From contig NZ_NHPP01000017.1 in NCBI RefSeq assembly GCF_002838835.1, positions 1 through 64,000 of the forward strand: a stretch of 64,000 nucleotides of DNA. Direction: 5' to 3'. Under the pieces are notes generated by a model that did not search any database, had not been told where the DNA came from, and saw nothing but the letters and a program-made list of their open reading frames with translations. This stretch comes from Siphonobacter sp. SORGH_AS_0500. GTDB taxonomy: Bacteria; Bacteroidota; Bacteroidia; Cytophagales; Spirosomataceae. Each line of letters begins with the position of its first letter. Within the stretch, counting starts at the first letter, position 1. This document shows, piece by piece, positions 8,422-16,899 of this stretch. A program made the position numbers and the translations under genes.

Positions 8422-9529
8422 ATCTCAAATGAGCGGTTTCCTTCAACACCCGTTTCTCAAGCACTTTCACGTAGTGCCGTTGAGTAGTGGTTATACTGCT
8501 GTGACCTAAGATTCTGGAAACCGTTTCCAGGGATACGCCATTATTCAAGAGAAACATCCCTGCCGTTTTGCGTCCTACGTGAGTAGTTATACTAAAATCG
8601 ACTTTTAGGATTGGTTCCAGTACGTGAAGGTGCCTATTCATCGTATGGATATCGAAGATGGGTAGTCCGTCAGGATATTTGTTCAATAGTGCTCTGGTTT
8701 GGGGAAGTATGGGAATTAGACAAACGTCAGGATTCTTCTTCTTTCGTTTTTTGCGGACAATTCGAATGATAGGCTCGTCACAATAGGTTTGAATGTGATG
8801 ATCTGGATTGAATGAAAAGAGTTCTGCATAGGCCATCCCTGTATAGCATTGAAATAGGAAACAGTCGACAACCGCTTCTAGTGTTCCCGTGAATTCTTTC
8901 TTCGACAACAGGGCTAGGTGAGTTTCATCGGCGAAATCCAGTACCCTACTCAAATTCTGCATATTTTTGGCTGCATGATCTAATCCATGCTCTTTCACTA
9001 CTTTTAAGTACGAGTAGAAGTTATCAGCCTTTATAACCGTTATTTCATTTAAAGCTACGTCTGAGCGTCTGAACTCCTGTTTTATGAAGTCCATTAAATG
9101 ATCCTTACACGTATACCACTTGCTGATTGTCGCGTTTTCTAAACCGTCTTCGGATCCCTGATTCTCTTCCAGCTTATCCAGAAACTTTTGATAGGTAACT
9201 AACAGGGTGGGGGAATACTCATTACCCTTTAAGTAATGGGCTCTAACGATGGGGGCAGTGCAGGGATGGCCTAACAGCCGGAGGGTATTGAATATCTCTT
9301 TGATATCAGTTCTTACATTATCCAAAGTAGAGTTATCTTCCTGCACCTGTCTGGACGATCCCTTGATCCTCTGTGATTTAGAATCCCATTTTTCTGGTAA
9401 GACAGACACACCGGTAGTGAAATCAGGAGCTGTGATGCCATCAATTCGTATCCGTGCGTAGATTTTGACAGGACGCTCACGATTAGTTTTCTTGGAAAGA
9501 CGGAGCTTGAAGTTTATGCAAAGTAGCAT
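8420..9529 (-). CDS. Tyrosine recombinase / integrase of a Bacteroidota mobile element
   Basis: This 369-aa site-specific integrase has an N-terminal arm-binding region (about 1-90), a SAM-like core-binding domain (about 105-205) and a C-terminal catalytic domain. Visible catalytic residues are HVGR (H317, R320), GHSS (H343) and the nucleophile in QRHYVKV (Y353). Box I reads CYTGMAYAEL (229-238): the usual first arginine is absent, as in IntDOT-type Bacteroidota recombinases. The gene points away from tRNA-Thr, with its start about 335 nt from the tRNA 3' end, the classic placement for an integrase using that tRNA as attB. The upstream region holds repeated GTGTACC motifs. It may still be active: no frame defect is seen. 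Confidence 0.9.
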   Translation of the reverse strand: MLLCINFKLRLSKKTNRERPVKIYARIRIDGITAPDFTTGVSVLPEKWDSKSQRIKGSSRQVQEDNSTLDNVRTDIKEIFNTLRLLGHPCTAPIVRAHYLKGNEYSPTLLVTYQKFLDKLEENQGSEDGLENATISKWYTCKDHLMDFIKQEFRRSDVALNEITVIKADNFYSYLKVVKEHGLDHAAKNMQNLSRVLDFADETHLALLSKKEFTGTLEAVVDCFLFQCYTGMAYAELFSFNPDHHIQTYCDEPIIRIVRKKRKKKNPDVCLIPILPQTRALLNKYPDGLPIFDIHTMNRHLHVLEPILKVDFSITTHVGRKTAGMFLLNNGVSLETVSRILGHSSITTTQRHYVKVLEKRVLKETAHLR

Positions 9530-9635
9530 TCTTTTTTAGGCATAATCATCTAGTTAGGTTGAATAAATGAGTATTAAATACTAAATTATAGTCATTCGTT
9601 CACGCTAATAGAGAATTTTTAGAGTAAGACTTTTA

Positions 9636-9726
9636 GTGTACCCTTTTAGGTAGAGGTGTACCTTCGGGAGTATCGCTAACCCATCCAAGTGTACCTCCAA
9701 ATAGAAAATGTACCCTCAGGTGTGCC
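9636..9726. repeat. Five GTGTACC-type direct repeats upstream of the integrase
   Basis: GTGTACC occurs at 9636-9642, 9656-9662 and 9689-9695, with variants ATGTACC at 9708-9714 and GTGTGCC at 9720-9726. All are in the same orientation and lie between the integrase start and the tRNA. This is where integrase arm-type sites or excisionase sites normally sit. Confidence 0.5.
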
Positions 9727-9788
9727 TACAAATAAGATGCTGATTAAATGGCAGTTAATTAAGATATAGGTCCTGAACAAAAGGCCTA

Positions 9789-9821
9789 AAAACAAAAAAA
9801 CCGCTGAAACTAATCAGCGGT
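9789..9821 (-). terminator. Terminator of the tRNA-Thr transcript
   Basis: ACCGCTGA (9800-9807) pairs with TCAGCGGT (9814-9821). On the minus strand it is followed by a T-rich run (complement of the A-tract at 9789-9800) and sits 44 nt past the tRNA 3' end. Confidence 0.75.
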
Positions 9822-9841
9822 AAGCAGGATATTTTTCCTTG

Positions 9842-9864
9842 TGAGCCTCCTACAAGACTCGATG

Positions 9865-9883
<19 letters not shown>
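9842..9883. repeat. 21-bp tandem duplication of the tRNA-Thr 3' end (attachment-site scar)
   Basis: TGAGCCTCCTACAAGACTCGA at 9842-9862 is repeated directly at 9863-9883 with one C/T difference. The second copy is the real tRNA 3' end (acceptor and T-arm). A partial copy of a tRNA 3' end next to an integrase gene is the usual mark of site-specific integration. Confidence 0.7.
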
Positions 9884-9937
<54 letters not shown>

Positions 9938-9948
9938 TTTTGGTCGCA

Positions 9949-9980
9949 CAAAGATAGAGCCTGAATAGGTTGCTTGTCAA
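9949..9980 (-). promoter_or_regulatory. Bacteroidota-type promoter of tRNA-Thr
   Basis: On the minus strand TTGACA (complement of 9975-9980) is followed after about 18 nt by TATCTTTG (complement of 9949-9956). This matches the Bacteroidota TTG/TAnnTTTG promoter. It ends 11 nt before the mature tRNA 5' end. Confidence 0.65.
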
Positions 9981-10002
9981 GCTCTAGGGTAATATTTCTA
10001 GG

Positions 10003-11187
10003 CTAGGGTGTTAATTTGTAGAGAAAGCCTTTATTATTTTCCGTGTTTACGCCGAGAATGTACAGTTCCTTGTCTTCATCTTCTCCAAAACTATAGACCT
10101 GCCAGTTAGCCGGGCGATTTCGTAATTGCAATGATCCGCGGGGCCAGGTTTTCCCTTGAGATTCAGATAAGTACCAGGTGGGGCCTGACCAGTCGGCAAA
10201 GATGTATTTACCCTTCAAGGCTCCAATTTTATTGCCCCGATACACAAAACCGCCCGTGATGCTAATGCCCTCGCTGTGGGAGTACTCTGTAATGGGGTCG
10301 ATGTAGTTTTTAGGGTCTGGATCTTTTTCGTTGTAGGTGTGATAGCCTTCCCGCACCCGCCAGCCATAATTGCCGCCCTTGGTAATAATATCCACTTCTT
10401 CGTACTGATTCTGTCCGACGTCCCCCGCAAAGAGTTTGCCCGTGCCCTGGTCGAAACTGATTCGCCAGGGGTTACGTAAGCCATACGCGAAAATCTCTGG
10501 TCGAACATCCGGTTTATTTTTGAAAGGATTATCCTGCGGAATGCCGTAAGGCGATTGGTTGACGTCAATTCGCAGAATTTTTCCTAATAGGGTATTCATA
10601 TTCTGACCGTTACCATGTTCGCCATGCTTGTCTCCGGCTCCTCCGCCGTCGCCTACGGCAATGTATAGCATCCCATCAGGACCGAATTTGAGATCGCCAC
10701 CATTATGATTGGACTCGGGTTCGTCAAATTCCAACACCACTTTTCCACTTTTAGGGTCAGCGGTTTTCTGATTGCTGGTGAATTCCTCAATGACGCTCTT
10801 ATGATTACCCCGACCGCTGGTTTTGGCACTGTAATAGACGTAGAACTTCCCATTTTTTGAAAACTGGGGATGGAAGGCCAGTCCCAGTAAACCGCGTTCA
10901 TCGTAACCATCACGTTTGATGACCATCGAACTAATGTCGAGAAAAGGCGTGGGGTTGAGTTTATTTTTTTCGATGACCCGAATGCGACCGACTTGTTCGG
11001 TCACGAATAAACGTCCAGATCCATCACCCGGCACAGCAAAGGCAGTAGGGTAGAGGAGTTGATCAGAAATTAACTGAATATGAACCGGAAGAGGCTTCTC
11101 CGTGAGGGCTCCGTCGGTAGACTGGCAGGCGACGTACCCACAACTCAGACTCAGACAAAGTCCCAGGGTAACAAAAGATCGAAGCAT
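10003..11187 (-). CDS. PQQ-dependent sugar dehydrogenase (GSDH/sorbosone family), exported
   Basis: A 394-aa protein with an N-terminal hydrophobic export signal containing two Cys (SLSCGYVAC), so it may be a lipoprotein, though the lipobox is imperfect. The beta-propeller motifs of soluble PQQ glucose/aldose dehydrogenases are present: ERGLLGLAFHPQF (about 97-109), SNHNGGDLKFGPDGMLYIAV (about 157-176) and the hallmark AGDVGQNQYEEVDIITKGGN (about 254-273) followed by YGWR. It would oxidise aldoses or related sugars in the periplasm with PQQ, reducing a membrane electron acceptor. No PQQ biosynthesis genes are in view. It stands alone between tRNA-Thr and the small relic at 11,354. Confidence 0.85.
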   Translation of the reverse strand: MLRSFVTLGLCLSLSCGYVACQSTDGALTEKPLPVHIQLISDQLLYPTAFAVPGDGSGRLFVTEQVGRIRVIEKNKLNPTPFLDISSMVIKRDGYDERGLLGLAFHPQFSKNGKFYVYYSAKTSGRGNHKSVIEEFTSNQKTADPKSGKVVLEFDEPESNHNGGDLKFGPDGMLYIAVGDGGGAGDKHGEHGNGQNMNTLLGKILRIDVNQSPYGIPQDNPFKNKPDVRPEIFAYGLRNPWRISFDQGTGKLFAGDVGQNQYEEVDIITKGGNYGWRVREGYHTYNEKDPDPKNYIDPITEYSHSEGISITGGFVYRGNKIGALKGKYIFADWSGPTWYLSESQGKTWPRGSLQLRNRPANWQVYSFGEDEDKELYILGVNTENNKGFLYKLTP

Positions 11188-11653
11188 AGGAATAGAATTG
11201 GTTAATACCGTTTCGGTTCTGAAATAACTTAAAATTGAATACCAGAGGCCATGACTAATAGTAATGTTACGAAAAATGACGTTACGTCGTTAGCCTGGAA
11301 GAGCTTTTTTAGGAATATCCAGAATCAAGTAATACCTTAAAATACTCATAAGCATGGAAGATCAGAAACCAACGCAGACCGATCAGGAAGCCCTGATGCA
11401 ACGGGCCCAGGAACAGCCCAGGAACTGGAAGAAATTCAGAGTCAGGGGCAACCTCTGACGGAATCGTTGATTGAAGAATTCATTCGAAGAAGAAGCCAGT
11501 AGTAGCGAATGAAAGAGTCATCCGTTTTCGATTCATTCTAACGTCGTATCATCCGAAAAGTAACTCAGACAATCTGGAGTCAAAAACGGTCTGTATTAGC
11601 CGTATTAAAGTTGAATAGAGTCCTAGTATTTCATTGAAACAGAACCCTCGTTT
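11188..11653. other. Intergenic region around a small broken reading frame
   Basis: It contains the promoter side of the sugar dehydrogenase, one broken short gene (listed) and the 5' flank of the DisA_N gene. I see nothing else. Confidence 0.5.
11354..11502 (+). pseudogene. Small acidic protein gene with a frameshift
   Basis: From ATG 11354 one frame reads MEDQKPTQTDQEALMQRAQE. A second frame continues as ELEEIQSQGQPLTESLIEEF and ends IRRRSQ at TAG 11500-11502. Together they make a smooth ~49-aa, Glu/Gln-rich helical protein, so a single indel near 11,420 (within a repeated CCCAGGAAC) seems to have broken it. The family is not recognised. It may be intact if the indel is a sequence error. 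Confidence 0.45.
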
Positions 11654-13381
11654 ATGATACCTGCCCCTGAACAAACTTTCCAGGTTTTATTTGAATTGTA
11701 TGCAAAAAGGTTATTTGCACTGCTGGATGTACAATTCGAGCCATTGGTATCGATCATTTGTATTCCTGAGGAAGAGGGAAAGGCCGTATCCATCATTACC
11801 TCAGGAGAAAAAGTAAATCCTGAAGCTTTTGACGAGGTAAAATTATTAGCTTCTGCCTTAGAAAAAGTAGACATTGAAAGCAGACTTAATTATTCAAATA
11901 AGTCCTACGCGAAAACCCATAAAGACTACATAAAAAGTAAATCGTTGGGCGAGGCGGTCCATAAAATATTAAATAGAGAGCTATACGACAGTAATATTGA
12001 AAGATTTATCTCGGGGGCTTCTTTGCTGAAAGGCTACCAGTTATTTGTGGTGCTGGAGCTGAATAAAAACACATTAGATAAGTTTTATTCCTTAAAAAAG
12101 GATACATATCTCGACTATGTAGTAAAATCTAAATCCTTTATCCATAGCGTGATCACGCTTTTTTTGAAAGAGTGTATTCATACCATTAACAGTTCTAAAG
12201 TAAATACGCCTCATTCAATCATCAGAGCCGAAAAAGAATTAATGATCAACGCGGCAAAAGATTTCATGCATTCGGTAGCCATGTCCGTCGAAATGCACGA
12301 AGCTCTGGTAGATCTTTATGAGGTTTGTAATTCCATTTCCTCGCTTAAATACGAAGGAAGTGAAAGCATCGGGAAGATGGTTATCGCCAAGCAGCATCAC
12401 ATGAATGTTAGTCTGGTGCTTGAACTGGAAGAGCCCATCAGTATATACGATTATAGAAAAGTAAGGAAGTTTCTGGAAGTATGTAATGACGAGACACTAA
12501 TTGTCTCTGACTCCTACCGAATATACGGATTAGGAAAGATAACGGGAACCTACAACGCCAATCAGGAATCGCTGTTTGTAATCAACTTTAAAAGTCATTA
12601 CGTCTGGGAAGTGCTTCACGACGACAAGGTCATGATGATTGTCGATTACCAGATTCCCGCCTTGCCTAAAGAGAGAATAGACCGGGAAGATTTCCATGTT
12701 CGCATCAGTCGTATTTTTAAAGACATTTCCGAAGGCGATTTGAATTCGCTTTGGGAGATATGTACCGTGGCATCCGAACAGAAGCACGGCACCATGCTGG
12801 TAATTTCAGACCAGGCCGAAAGCGAAGCGAAAAGGCTGAGCAATCAATGTTTCTGTATCAAGCCCAGGAAACTGGAAGCGTCTTTAATGAAACAAATTAC
12901 CTCCATTGACGGATCGGTTTTATTAGACAAAGATTCCGTCTGTTACGCCATTGGGGTGATACTAGATGGCATGGCTACCAAAAATGGCGACTCGTCCAGA
13001 GGGGCCCGATTCAATTCCGCCATCCGCTATTATGACTACGTGGCTAAAGAAATTCCCACGGTTATTGTGATTGTTTCAGAAGATGGCATGATTGATCTGA
13101 TTCCGAATCTAATGCCTAAAATCCACCACAAGGATATAGAAGAAGCCATTAAAAAACTGCGAGAAATGGAGTCAATTCACGGAAACAGAAGGCATAGCTA
13201 CAATAAACTGATGAATTATTTCCGAGAACATTCTTTCTACTTAACGGAAGAAGAATGTAACATCATCAATACCCTCAGCGAAAAACTGGGAAATGAATTG
13301 ACGGAAGAAGGACTAGCGAACATTGACTACGGTAAATTCCAGCCTAATAGTGATATGAATGATTCTTATTATTTAGATTAG
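11654..13381 (+). CDS. DisA_N (diadenylate cyclase-like) domain protein with N-terminal sensor-like region
   Basis: A 575-aa cytoplasmic protein. The C-terminal part matches the DAC/DisA_N fold: KHGTMLVIS (378-386), SIDGSVLLDKDSVCYAIGVI (417-436) and GDSSRGARFNSAIRYY (445-460). In DisA/CdaA the catalytic motifs are DGA and (T)RHR; here they read DGS (419-421) and RGARFNSA. The second form is, as I recall, usual in the DACNV/DACNH-type architectures with N-terminal 'probable sensor' domains, so activity is plausible but unproven. The ~370 residues upstream have no membrane segment or recognised motif. If active, it would make c-di-AMP or a related dinucleotide. It sits alone, with a terminator at 13,555, next to a tRNA gene and the island. 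Confidence 0.7.
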   Translation: MIPAPEQTFQVLFELYAKRLFALLDVQFEPLVSIICIPEEEGKAVSIITSGEKVNPEAFDEVKLLASALEKVDIESRLNYSNKSYAKTHKDYIKSKSLGEAVHKILNRELYDSNIERFISGASLLKGYQLFVVLELNKNTLDKFYSLKKDTYLDYVVKSKSFIHSVITLFLKECIHTINSSKVNTPHSIIRAEKELMINAAKDFMHSVAMSVEMHEALVDLYEVCNSISSLKYEGSESIGKMVIAKQHHMNVSLVLELEEPISIYDYRKVRKFLEVCNDETLIVSDSYRIYGLGKITGTYNANQESLFVINFKSHYVWEVLHDDKVMMIVDYQIPALPKERIDREDFHVRISRIFKDISEGDLNSLWEICTVASEQKHGTMLVISDQAESEAKRLSNQCFCIKPRKLEASLMKQITSIDGSVLLDKDSVCYAIGVILDGMATKNGDSSRGARFNSAIRYYDYVAKEIPTVIVIVSEDGMIDLIPNLMPKIHHKDIEEAIKKLREMESIHGNRRHSYNKLMNYFREHSFYLTEEECNIINTLSEKLGNELTEEGLANIDYGKFQPNSDMNDSYYLD

Positions 13382-13554
13382 TTGATAGTGTTTTGTTGAA
13401 TGTTTATACTTATTATTCGGTAGTAATTGTCTATATTAATGGCTAAAATAAGCGGTTTTAATCGGTTTATTTCTGATTGATAACTGCTTATATTATGGCT
13501 TTTAGCAGTTACCCTATAGCAGAAAGCAATACGACCTATATTGCGACCTAAAAC

Positions 13555-13585
13555 AAATAAAGCCCTGAATTTCAGGGCTTTATTT
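13555..13585. terminator. Bidirectional terminator between the DisA_N gene and tRNA-Arg
   Basis: AAATAAAGCCCTG (13555-13567) pairs with CAGGGCTTTATTT (13573-13585). It lies 9 nt beyond the 3' end of the minus-strand tRNA and downstream of the plus-strand DisA_N gene. Confidence 0.8.
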
Positions 13586-13593
13586 GTGAAAAG

Positions 13594-13665
13594 TGGCTCC
13601 GGCGGGAATCGAACCCGCATCTAGCGTTTAGGAAACGCCTATTCTATCCGTTGAACTACAGTGCC
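13594..13665 (-). tRNA. tRNA-Arg (anticodon CCT)
   Basis: The minus-strand cloverleaf starts GGCACTGTAGTTCAACGG. The anticodon stem GGCGT/ACGCT encloses TTCCTAA (anticodon CCT, codon AGG), the T-loop is TTCGATT, and there is no encoded CCA. Acceptor GGCACTG faces CGGAGCC, giving an A-A mismatch at pair 4:69; all other acceptor pairs are Watson-Crick or G-U. Confidence 0.92.
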
Positions 13666-13725
13666 AGAAGCGTTGGTTTTTGCAAAATTCTAAGGAATCT
13701 TCACAAAAACCAACTCTGTTTTCAT

Positions 13726-14928
13726 TTAATATGCATTCGGCAGGTCGAGCCAGTTCGGGAAAATCTGGAAGTGCTTGTCTTTGACCAGATTTAACAGCGA
13801 CTGACGCAGTTCGTCGATGTTTTCTTTTTTCTCCGCCGAAATGAAAATCGCTTTGGGCTTCTCGGTGTCGAGGTAGCTGTTTTTCAGAAACTCGATGGGC
13901 GAGAAATTCCCTTCCTGAGCCTCAAATTCCAGTTCCGGGCTGGGCTTATAAAGATCAATCTTGTTAAAGACCAGGATGACGGGCTTGTCCGCCGCTCCAA
14001 TTTCCGACAGAATCTGATTGACCACTTCAATGTGCTCTTCGTAACTAGGGTGCGAAACATCCACTACGTGCAGCAGAATGTCCGCTTCCCTTACCTCATC
14101 CAGCGTTGATTTGAAGGATTCGATCAGCATGGTAGGCAGCTTACGAATGAACCCAACCGTGTCCGTCAGCAGGAAAGGAATGTTTTCGATGGTTACTTTT
14201 CGCACGGTCGAATCTACCGTGGCAAAGAGTTTATTTTCGGCGAATACCTCCGCTTTGGCCAAACGCCGCATTAAGGTAGACTTCCCAACGTTGGTGTAGC
14301 CCACCAGAGCCACCCGAACCATCTGTTCGCGGTTTTTCCGCTGGTTTACGGCCTGACGGTCAATCTTAGCCAGTTTGTCCTTTAAAAAGGAAATGCGGTC
14401 GTTGGCAATCCGTTTATCCGTTTCCAGCTCTTTCTCCCCGGGTCCACGCATCCCTACACCGCCGCGTTGCCGCGATAAGTGCGTCCACATCCGGGTCAGG
14501 CGGGGTAATACGTATTGTTGCTGGGCCAGCTCCACCTGCGTACGAGACTGAACGCTCTGGGCACGCATGGCGAATATGTTGAGAATAAGCAGACTTCGGT
14601 CGATGATCTTCACCTCCTTATTGCGAGCCTGAAACGCCGTTTCCATGTTGCGGATTTGTCGGCCGCTCAGGTCGTCATCACAGATGATGAGATCCACCGC
14701 GTTGTCGATGACATAAGCCACGACGTCTTCGAAACGTCCTTTGCCCAGAAACGTATTCAGATCGGGGCGTTCGAGGCGTTGTACGAAGGTTTTAACAGTT
14801 TTTACGCCCGCCGTTTCAGCCAGAAACTCCAGCTCGGCCAGATATTCCGTGGTCTGTTCTTCGGATTGCTTAGGCGTAATCATGGCGATCAAAACCGCCG
14901 TTTCTATATCTTTTTCGGTGCTAAACAA
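13726..14928 (-). CDS. hflX: GTPase HflX
   Basis: A 400-aa protein of the Obg-HflX family. The N-terminal HflX domain includes the glycine-rich GGVGMRGPGE (156-165). The G domain follows: G1 GYTNVGKS (210-217), G3 DTVGF (256-260) and G4 NKID (322-325). HflX binds ribosomes at the exit/E-site region and splits stalled or hibernating 70S particles under stress. The N-terminal TEYLAELEFLAETAGV (about 27-42) is typical of the family. It is transcribed alone on the minus strand and diverges from metF across a 373-nt spacer. Confidence 0.96.
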   Translation of the reverse strand: MFSTEKDIETAVLIAMITPKQSEEQTTEYLAELEFLAETAGVKTVKTFVQRLERPDLNTFLGKGRFEDVVAYVIDNAVDLIICDDDLSGRQIRNMETAFQARNKEVKIIDRSLLILNIFAMRAQSVQSRTQVELAQQQYVLPRLTRMWTHLSRQRGGVGMRGPGEKELETDKRIANDRISFLKDKLAKIDRQAVNQRKNREQMVRVALVGYTNVGKSTLMRRLAKAEVFAENKLFATVDSTVRKVTIENIPFLLTDTVGFIRKLPTMLIESFKSTLDEVREADILLHVVDVSHPSYEEHIEVVNQILSEIGAADKPVILVFNKIDLYKPSPELEFEAQEGNFSPIEFLKNSYLDTEKPKAIFISAEKKENIDELRQSLLNLVKDKHFQIFPNWLDLPNAY

Positions 14929-15301
14929 AACTATATAAGGTCTTTTAAGGTAGCAAGACAGGGTAATCAGGTTGCAAAATCAGGTGTTTACCGCAGAACG
15001 GCCGCCTGGTCCCGTCACCACTACTTGTGAATAATAGAAGAAAATGATTCAGGAATGAATCATGACCGTACTTAGAAGAAAAAATTAATCCACATGATGG
15101 TAGAATCGTCGAATAATAGGGTTGATAAGGCAACAGCAGAACCTTGATATTCGGTTCAAAATCAGTGCAAAAATAATTAAAATTCCAGAAAAAACTGAAC
15201 TGTTCGCGGAAATTGACGCTTAGAAAAGTAAAACTATGAAGCCCAATCAGCACAAAGCCTGAAGTTTTTCCGTACTTTGCCAGACTTATCCTAGTTTCCC
15301 C
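14929..15301. other. Divergent hflX-metF spacer
   Basis: It carries the promoters of both genes. The plus-strand GTACTTTGCC at about 15,271-15,280 resembles a Bacteroidota -7 box for metF. I found no convincing SAM or cobalamin riboswitch fold by eye. Confidence 0.4.
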
Positions 15302-16255
15302 ATGAAAGTTACCGAACACATAGAGCAGGCGAACGGAAAGTCGCTTTTTTCTATCGAAATCATCCCTCCGATTAAAGGACAGAGTGTCACTGAATTATTC
15401 GATTCCATTGAGCCTCTGATGGAGTTTAAACCTCCCTTCGTAGACGTTACTTATCACCGCGAAGAACTCATTGAAAAAAAGCATCCGAGTGGCCTGATTC
15501 AGAAGGTTCCCGTGCGTCGTCGCCCCGGAACGGTTGGGATTTGTGCGAAATTAATGGAACGTTTCAAGGTCGATCCCGTGCCGCACGTGATATGCGGTGG
15601 CTTTACGAAGGACGAAACCGAAGATTTTCTTTACGATTTACATTACCTCGGCATTGATAATACGCTGGTTCTGCGAGGCGACCCTGAGAAATCTGCGGGT
15701 GTGTTCAAACCCAAAGAAGGCGGACACGCGTACGCTACGGATCTGATTTCGCAGGTTGTAGATATGAATAGTGGTCGGCTGCTGCATGAAGAAACGGAGG
15801 CTCAGCCTACGAATTTCTGCATTGGGGTGGCGGGTTACCCAGAGAAGCACTTTGAAGCTCCCAATCACGCCAATGATTTGCGTTACCTCAAAAAGAAGGT
15901 AGAGTTGGGAGCCGACTATATCGTGACTCAAATGTTTTTCGATAATCAGAAATACTTTGATTTCGTAAAACGCTGCCGGGCCGAAGGCATTAACGTCCCC
16001 ATCATTCCGGGACTGAAACCCATTTCCACGAAGAAACAACTGACGGTATTACCCCGCATTTTCCACCTCGATTTTCCCGAGGAATTGGTGAAGGCCGTGG
16101 AAGACTGTAAGAATGATCAGCAGGTACGGGAAGTGGGTGTGGAGTTCGGTATCAAGCAGTGCAAGGAGTTGCTAGACTTCGGTGTGCCGGTATTGCACTT
16201 CTACACCATGGGTAAATCCGATTCCGTAAAGCGAATCGCGGAAGCCGTATTTTAA
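15302..16255 (+). CDS. metF: 5,10-methylenetetrahydrofolate reductase
   Basis: A 317-aa MetF-family TIM barrel that makes 5-methyl-THF for methionine synthesis using FAD and a nicotinamide donor. Landmarks are FSIEIIPPIKG (16-26), the folate/flavin FVDVTYHREE (45-54), the central TLVLRGDPEK (120-129) with FAD-contacting residues, and the later GADYIVTQMFFDNQKYFDFV (about 203-222). The length fits bacterial MetF plus a short C-terminal extension. It is monocistronic on the plus strand; the next feature is a large inverted repeat between it and a convergent gene. Confidence 0.95.
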   Translation: MKVTEHIEQANGKSLFSIEIIPPIKGQSVTELFDSIEPLMEFKPPFVDVTYHREELIEKKHPSGLIQKVPVRRRPGTVGICAKLMERFKVDPVPHVICGGFTKDETEDFLYDLHYLGIDNTLVLRGDPEKSAGVFKPKEGGHAYATDLISQVVDMNSGRLLHEETEAQPTNFCIGVAGYPEKHFEAPNHANDLRYLKKKVELGADYIVTQMFFDNQKYFDFVKRCRAEGINVPIIPGLKPISTKKQLTVLPRIFHLDFPEELVKAVEDCKNDQQVREVGVEFGIKQCKELLDFGVPVLHFYTMGKSDSVKRIAEAVF

Positions 16256-16261
16256 GTTAAT

Positions 16262-16354
16262 GTTTAGCGTTTTGGGTTTTGAGTTATTGATCTCATAAAA
16301 TAAATGATAAAGCTATTTGCTGAACATTTTAACTCTAACCCCAAAACGCTAAAC
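16262..16354. repeat. Long-armed inverted repeat between convergent genes
   Basis: GTTTAGCGTTTTGGG (16262-16276) is perfectly complementary to 16340-16354, with a partly paired extension inwards. It belongs to the window's 'GTTTTGAGTT' intergenic repeat family and could terminate both metF and the facing gene. Confidence 0.7.
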
Positions 16355-16362
16355 ACATCAAC

Positions 16363-16890
16363 TCATTGCCAGATTTTCTGGGCTTCCTGTTTGATTGCGT
16401 TTAGGGTTTCCTGCCATACTTCCATGGAGCGGCCTACGGATAACTCGCTAATCTTGCGGGCGAGGTCGAGAGCTGGGGCTTCGGCGGGAACTTCTGAGGC
16501 CGAACGATTGATTAAGGAAGTAACCTCCTGTACGGTTAAACGCAGGCGTTCCCAATTTTCATGGCTGATGTAAATCTGCTGGGCTACGTTATGCTGAAAT
16601 TCCTGCCGGATTTCAGCGAGTAATAGCTGTTGTAGTTCAACGGCGGTAATGGCTTGTCCAGCGTTACGAATAAGCAGACTATTGGGACTAATGCGTTCAA
16701 GTAGGAGTGTGAGGCGTTCGTAAGCCTGCAAACGTAAGGGTAATACCTGCTTCAGAGCTTCTCCCTGGGCGTTCTGCTGCTGTTCAATAAGCTGTTTGTT
16801 CAGGAAAGCTTTTATGGTCAGGTAAAAAGCATATAAAACGAATCCGGCGGGTAAGGCTACTTTAATAAGATCACTGATAAGGTCTTGCAT
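16363..16890 (-). CDS. Membrane-anchored coiled-coil protein, unknown function
   Basis: A 175-aa protein with one N-terminal membrane helix (LIKVALPAGFVLYAFYLTIK, about 8-27), followed by a Gln/Glu/Leu-rich helical cytoplasmic region (QQQNAQGEALKQVLPLRLQA). I recall this layout as a conserved small Bacteroidota family of unknown function. No enzymatic motif is present. The ATG at 16890 is only 9 nt from a 12-unit GTTTGCA tandem repeat lying across its leader and promoter, so copy-number changes there could alter expression. Confidence 0.7.
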   Translation of the reverse strand: MQDLISDLIKVALPAGFVLYAFYLTIKAFLNKQLIEQQQNAQGEALKQVLPLRLQAYERLTLLLERISPNSLLIRNAGQAITAVELQQLLLAEIRQEFQHNVAQQIYISHENWERLRLTVQEVTSLINRSASEVPAEAPALDLARKISELSVGRSMEVWQETLNAIKQEAQKIWQ

Positions 16891-16899
16891 AGGAGTTTA

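Noticed and set aside
13378..13620. A minus-strand frame beginning MRVRFPPEPL over the tRNA-Arg region
   Set aside because: It is the translation of the tRNA-Arg 3' half and terminator; such frames recur at tRNA genes and are not proteins.
14929..15301. Possible cobalamin or SAM riboswitch before metF
   Set aside because: No conserved B12-box or SAM core could be matched by eye, and the GGTGTTTA-like fragment is on the wrong side for metF.
14945..15319. A 124-codon minus-strand frame upstream of hflX
   Set aside because: It overlaps the metF start, has an unlikely Phe/Leu-rich composition and no homologue is recognisable.
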